NCBI GenBank assembly: GCA_002712765.1
Contig: PAUP01000064.1
Location: 1 to 36,476, forward strand
DNA: 36,476 bases
Origin: Cytophagaceae bacterium
Lineage (GTDB): Bacteria > Bacteroidota > Bacteroidia > Flavobacteriales > Flavobacteriaceae
Direction of reading: 5' to 3'
Shown here: positions 33,556 to 36,476 of the stretch, one piece after another
Numbering within the stretch: position 1 is the stretch's first letter
Layout of the letters: each line of letters starts with the position of its first letter
Program-made: the position numbers and the translations under genes
The notes under the pieces: model-generated
Databases searched by the model: none
What the model was told of the DNA's origin: nothing
What the model saw: only the letters and a program-made list of their open reading frames with translations

Positions 33556-34527
33556 ATGGCAAGAATTCTTACTGGTGTTCAAAGCACTGGCACTCCTCAT
33601 CTCGGCAATTTATTGGGCGCAATTATACCTGCCATCAAAATGGCTAATGACCCAGGTAATGACTCCTTTCTCTTTATCGCCGATATGCATTCTTTAACCC
33701 AAATTAAAGATGGTCAAAGCTTACGTCAAAACACCTATAGCACAGCAGCGACATGGCTCGCTTTTGGTTTGGATATAGAAAAAACGGCGTTTTATCGCCA
33801 AAGTGATATCCCGCAAGTCACAGAGCTATCTTGGTATTTGAGCTGTTTCTTCCCGTATCAAAGACTTACTTTGGCACACAGTTTTAAAGATAAGGCAGAT
33901 AGGCTTGATGACGTCAATGCAGGATTATTTACCTATCCTATGCTTATGGCTGCCGATATACTATTGTATGACGCCGAAATAGTCCCAGTAGGAAAGGATC
34001 AAGCACAACATCTTGAAATGACTAGAGATGTAGCTACTCGTTTTCACGCAAGTATGAAAAAAGAAGTCTTTGTAATGCCAGAGGTCAAGCATAATGAACA
34101 GACCATGTACATTCCTGGTACCGACGGTGGTAAAATGTCAAAGTCTAAGGGTAATATTATCGATATTTTTCTTCCAGATAAAAAATTGCGAAAACAAGTC
34201 ATGAGTATTCAGACCGATAGCACGCCTATGGAAGATCCCAAAGATCCTGATAGCTGTAATGTTTTTGCGCTCTATAAACTATTGGCCTCTACCGCTCAAA
34301 TTGCAGCCATGCGTAACAACTACACCGCAGGCAATTATGGATACGGTCATGCAAAGCAGGCTTTGTACGAACTCCTTATAGACAAATATGCTCTAGAGCG
34401 AGAACGCTACAACCATTATATGAACAATCTCAACGAAATTGATCAGGCTCTGGCTGTTGGAGCAGCCAAGGCCACCAAAGTTGCCAGGGAGGTCTTAGAC
34501 CGTGTGAGAAACGTTGTAGGCTATTAA
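33556..34527 (+). CDS. trpS: tryptophan--tRNA ligase
   Basis: This class I aminoacyl-tRNA synthetase charges tRNA-Trp. The HIGH-type motif appears as TPHLGN (residues 13-18) in GVQSTGTPHLGNLLGAI, and KMSKS as K193-M-S-K-S in TDGGKMSKSKGN. The DQAQHLEMTRDVATRF block is typical of TrpRS. At 323 residues it has full length. It is divergent from the acyltransferase gene, with tandem promoter-like boxes upstream. A very short membrane-peptide gene starts 11 bp after its stop. Confidence 0.98.
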   Translation: MARILTGVQSTGTPHLGNLLGAIIPAIKMANDPGNDSFLFIADMHSLTQIKDGQSLRQNTYSTAATWLAFGLDIEKTAFYRQSDIPQVTELSWYLSCFFPYQRLTLAHSFKDKADRLDDVNAGLFTYPMLMAADILLYDAEIVPVGKDQAQHLEMTRDVATRFHASMKKEVFVMPEVKHNEQTMYIPGTDGGKMSKSKGNIIDIFLPDKKLRKQVMSIQTDSTPMEDPKDPDSCNVFALYKLLASTAQIAAMRNNYTAGNYGYGHAKQALYELLIDKYALERERYNHYMNNLNEIDQALAVGAAKATKVAREVLDRVRNVVGY

Positions 34528-34538
34528 ATAACCTCAGT

Positions 34539-34640
34539 ATGGATGTCTTAAAATTTTTAGGAGGTAACGGATTATTTTTAATCTTAGGGTTACTTTTGAT
34601 TGTTGTAGTTTTGTACAACAAATTCAAAAGAAGACGCTAA
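34539..34640 (+). CDS. 33-residue single-pass membrane peptide (small gene)
   Basis: An ATG at 34539 opens a 33-codon frame encoding MDVLKFLGGNGLFLILG, then a hydrophobic run LLLIVVVLYNK and the basic end FKRRR. This is a single membrane helix of about 17 residues with a positively charged tail, so the tail would face the cytoplasm by the positive-inside rule. It begins 11 bp after trpS on the same strand. The regular amphipathic ends and Leu/Val core argue against chance, but the frame is short and I do not recognise a family. An alternative is an untranslated spacer before queD. Confidence 0.5.
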   Translation: MDVLKFLGGNGLFLILGLLLIVVVLYNKFKRRR

Positions 34641-34715
34641 CCGCAGAGTACAGGCCAAAATAGGATTTTTTCTTTGACGGCTACTGTGATCTGTAAGCGA
34701 TTAATACACAAATAC

Positions 34716-35165
34716 ATGTCAAAAATTCGAATTACCAAACAATTCACTTTTGAAACCGGTCATGCCTTATATGGTTATGACGGCAAATGTAAAAATGTGC
34801 ACGGGCATAGCTACAAATTAAGCGTCACAGTTATAGGTACGCCTATTAACGACAACCATCATGTCAAGTATGGAATGGTTATCGATTTTGGGGATTTAAA
34901 AAAGATCGTGAATAGAGAAATTGTAGATGTTTTTGATCATGCTACTGTATTTAATAAAAACACCCCTCATGTAGAGTTGGCCAAAGAACTTTCTGACAGA
35001 GGTCACAATGTCCTTTTGGTAGACTATCAGCCTACTAGCGAAATGATGGTTATTGACTTTGCCGCCAAGATTAAAAGCCTGCTACCAGAAAATATAGAAC
35101 TGCATTCTTTGCGATTACAGGAAACTCAAACCAGCTATGCCGAATGGTTTGCTGACGACAATTAA
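34716..35165 (+). CDS. queD: 6-carboxy-5,6,7,8-tetrahydropterin synthase
   Basis: QueD converts 7,8-dihydroneopterin triphosphate to 6-carboxytetrahydropterin, the second step of queuosine/7-deazaguanine synthesis. Zinc-ligand histidines appear in ETGHAL and in VHGHSYKL, and the catalytic cysteine in GKCKNVHGH. Further family features are MVIDFGDLKKIV and the C-terminal LRLQETQTSYAEW with the conserved glutamate. The ATG at 34716 (MSKIRITKQF) gives the normal 149-residue length; an upstream in-frame TTG at 34674 adds an unrelated peptide. Eukaryotic-type PTPS activity is possible but less likely. It precedes lpxH by 3 bp. Confidence 0.93.
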   Translation: MSKIRITKQFTFETGHALYGYDGKCKNVHGHSYKLSVTVIGTPINDNHHVKYGMVIDFGDLKKIVNREIVDVFDHATVFNKNTPHVELAKELSDRGHNVLLVDYQPTSEMMVIDFAAKIKSLLPENIELHSLRLQETQTSYAEWFADDN

Positions 35166-35168
35166 CCT

Positions 35169-35957
35169 ATGAATATTCCTTCAGGAAAAAAAGTTTATTT
35201 CTCTAGCGATAATCATCTTGGCGCTCCTACACAAGCCCAAAGTAGGCCTCGCGAACGTAAATTTTTGCGTTGGTTAGACAGTATTAGAGATGATGCGCAT
35301 GCCATCTTTTTAATGGGAGATCTCTTTGATTTCTGGTTCGAATATAAGACCGTCGTTCCTAAAGGATTTGTGAGAGTCCTAGGCAAACTTGCCGAATTTA
35401 GAGATAGCGGTATCGAAATTCACTTTTTTGTAGGTAATCACGATTTGTGGATGAATGGTTATTTTGAAGACGAATTAGGCATTCCAGTATATCACGACCC
35501 TAAGGTTTTTACCTTAAATGACAAAAAATTCTTTTTAGGTCATGGTGATGGTCTGGGCCCTGGTGACAACGGGTATAAAAGAATGAAAAAAGTGTTTCGC
35601 GGTCGGTTTTTTCAATGGTTATTTAGATGGGGGCATCCAGATATAGGGATAAAAATTGCCCAGTATTTTTCGGTCAAAAACAAACTGATTTCTGGAGACG
35701 ACGACCATGTGTTTTTAGGAGAAGAGAACGAATGGCTAGCTGCTTATGCCAAGAGAAAATTAGAAACAGAACATTACGACTTCTTTGTTTTTGGCCATCG
35801 TCATCTTCCTATGAAAATTCAAGTGGCCCAAAATTCGACCTATTACAATTTAGGAGATTGGCTACATCATTATACATATGGCGTTTTTGATGGATCTCAA
35901 TTTGAACTCAAGTCCTTTGAAAACCCCAATCCATCGGCCATCATTGATTTGAGTTAA
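35169..35957 (+). CDS. lpxH: UDP-2,3-diacylglucosamine diphosphatase
   Basis: LpxH hydrolyses UDP-2,3-diacylglucosamine to lipid X in lipid A synthesis at the cytoplasmic membrane face. Metallophosphoesterase motifs are in order: SSDNHLG, GDLFDFWFE, VGNHDLWM, LGHGDGLGPGDNGYKRM, and GHRHLP. At 262 residues it has normal length. It follows queD by 3 bp. Its stop codon overlaps the stop of the convergent recJ fragment: the four bases TTAA supply TAA to both strands. Confidence 0.92.
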   Translation: MNIPSGKKVYFSSDNHLGAPTQAQSRPRERKFLRWLDSIRDDAHAIFLMGDLFDFWFEYKTVVPKGFVRVLGKLAEFRDSGIEIHFFVGNHDLWMNGYFEDELGIPVYHDPKVFTLNDKKFFLGHGDGLGPGDNGYKRMKKVFRGRFFQWLFRWGHPDIGIKIAQYFSVKNKLISGDDDHVFLGEENEWLAAYAKRKLETEHYDFFVFGHRHLPMKIQVAQNSTYYNLGDWLHHYTYGVFDGSQFELKSFENPNPSAIIDLS

Positions 35958-36476
35958 GATAACTGCGGTTTAATATCTTTGACACGCAATTGAAGACTTA
36001 CCTTGTCTCTCCACTTATTTTCATCAAGTGCATATGCGGCTTTAAAGACCTGCTGTTTTTGAACCAGTTCATAGGCATGTCCAAGACCAAAACCAATACC
36101 GTCTATAGCCTTTGGGAGATTGGCTTGTTTTATTTTTAATTTCAGATGCGAAAGATCGGTGCCCACTTTTTTGGCTTGTCCTACATCCTGCAACATTTCA
36201 CTCATAAACACAGGCGCCATATTACCAGGACCAAAAGGAGCAAATTGTTTAATGATTCGATAGAATTTTGGGGTGATATCAGCCAAAGTAATGACAGCGT
36301 CAATTTTTAGTTCTGGAGTGAGTAGACTACGATCACATTGGGCAGTAACTACCTGCTCAAATTTTTCCTTAAACGCCTCATAATTTTCGGGTAATAGTGT
36401 CAATCCTGCGGCATATTTATGCCCGCCAAATTGATCGATAAACTCGGTACAGCCTTCAAGCGCGTTGTACACATCA
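35954..36476 (-). CDS. recJ: single-stranded-DNA-specific exonuclease RecJ, C-terminal part (cut by window)
   Basis: The minus-strand frame is open to the right edge (reading D-V-Y-N-A-L-E-G inward), so the start lies beyond the window; a GTG at 36472 is not a real start. The 170 or so visible residues contain the DHHA1 signature FIDQFGGHKYAAGLTL and the following OB-fold region (FGPGNMAPVFMSEMLQDVGQAKKVG, and LHLKLKIKQ-like strand). RecJ degrades single-stranded DNA 5' to 3' in recombination and mismatch repair. The DHH catalytic domain is not visible here. Its stop overlaps that of lpxH. Confidence 0.9.
   Translation of the reverse strand, partial: DVYNALEGCTEFIDQFGGHKYAAGLTLLPENYEAFKEKFEQVVTAQCDRSLLTPELKIDAVITLADITPKFYRIIKQFAPFGPGNMAPVFMSEMLQDVGQAKKVGTDLSHLKLKIKQANLPKAIDGIGFGLGHAYELVQKQQVFKAAYALDENKWRDKVSLQLRVKDIKPQLS

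Overview
The window reads as chromosomal DNA from a member of the Flavobacteriaceae (Bacteroidota), most likely marine; the genus cannot be fixed from sequence alone. Support: two secreted peptidases end in type IX secretion (T9SS) C-terminal sorting domains, the gliding lipoprotein GldH is present, the order ricT-gldH-PBP1A is flavobacterial, several promoters resemble the Bacteroidota pattern (TTG or TTTG, about 19-20 nt, TAnnTTTG), and a GC-rich palindrome typical of some marine flavobacteria is scattered through it. There is no prophage, insertion sequence, CRISPR array, tRNA or rRNA.

Layout. 1-2644: end of an EI24/CysZ-like membrane protein, then hemF and hemB (haem synthesis). 2775-4383: a CNNM/CBS protein overlapping a secreted DinB-fold protein. 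4407-6635 (minus): a TPR hybrid histidine kinase with a recognisable promoter. 6743-13469 (plus): Ogt-type DNA repair protein, a beta-lactamase-fold serine hydrolase, an S41 peptidase, a DUF4153 membrane protein and an overlapping 3'-5' exonuclease. 13647-17657 (minus): a 1336-residue M36 metallopeptidase carried by the T9SS. 17851-19539 (plus): a double-ATPase peptide ABC transporter protein. 19540-20126 has no protein gene but holds a strong candidate small RNA on the minus strand. 20127-21544 (minus): both subunits of a 3-oxoacid CoA-transferase. 21715-25853 (minus): ricT, gldH and PBP1A in a tightly overlapping operon. 26042-27427 (plus): an M23 peptidase with a T9SS tail. 27435-28466 (minus): trhO. 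28467-28920 holds a structured RNA candidate with its own terminator. 28921-29928: recA. 30030-32543: lipoprotein, ECF sigma factor and a TM-plus-beta-barrel protein, an apparent envelope-signalling operon. 32648-33397 (minus): acyltransferase. 33556-35957: trpS, an overlooked 33-residue membrane peptide, queD, lpxH. 35954 to the edge (minus): 3' part of recJ.

Most genes are housekeeping. The unusual content is (1) eight copies of the palindrome GCTTTCGCGAAAGC or its one-base variant, six inside genes, open in all reading frames and apparently created by substitution without changing protein length; (2) an unannotated small RNA with promoter, three helices and terminator at about 19664-19830; (3) a second structured RNA upstream of trhO/recA; and (4) a sigma-factor partner that joins an inner-membrane segment to an outer-membrane barrel through a long disordered linker.
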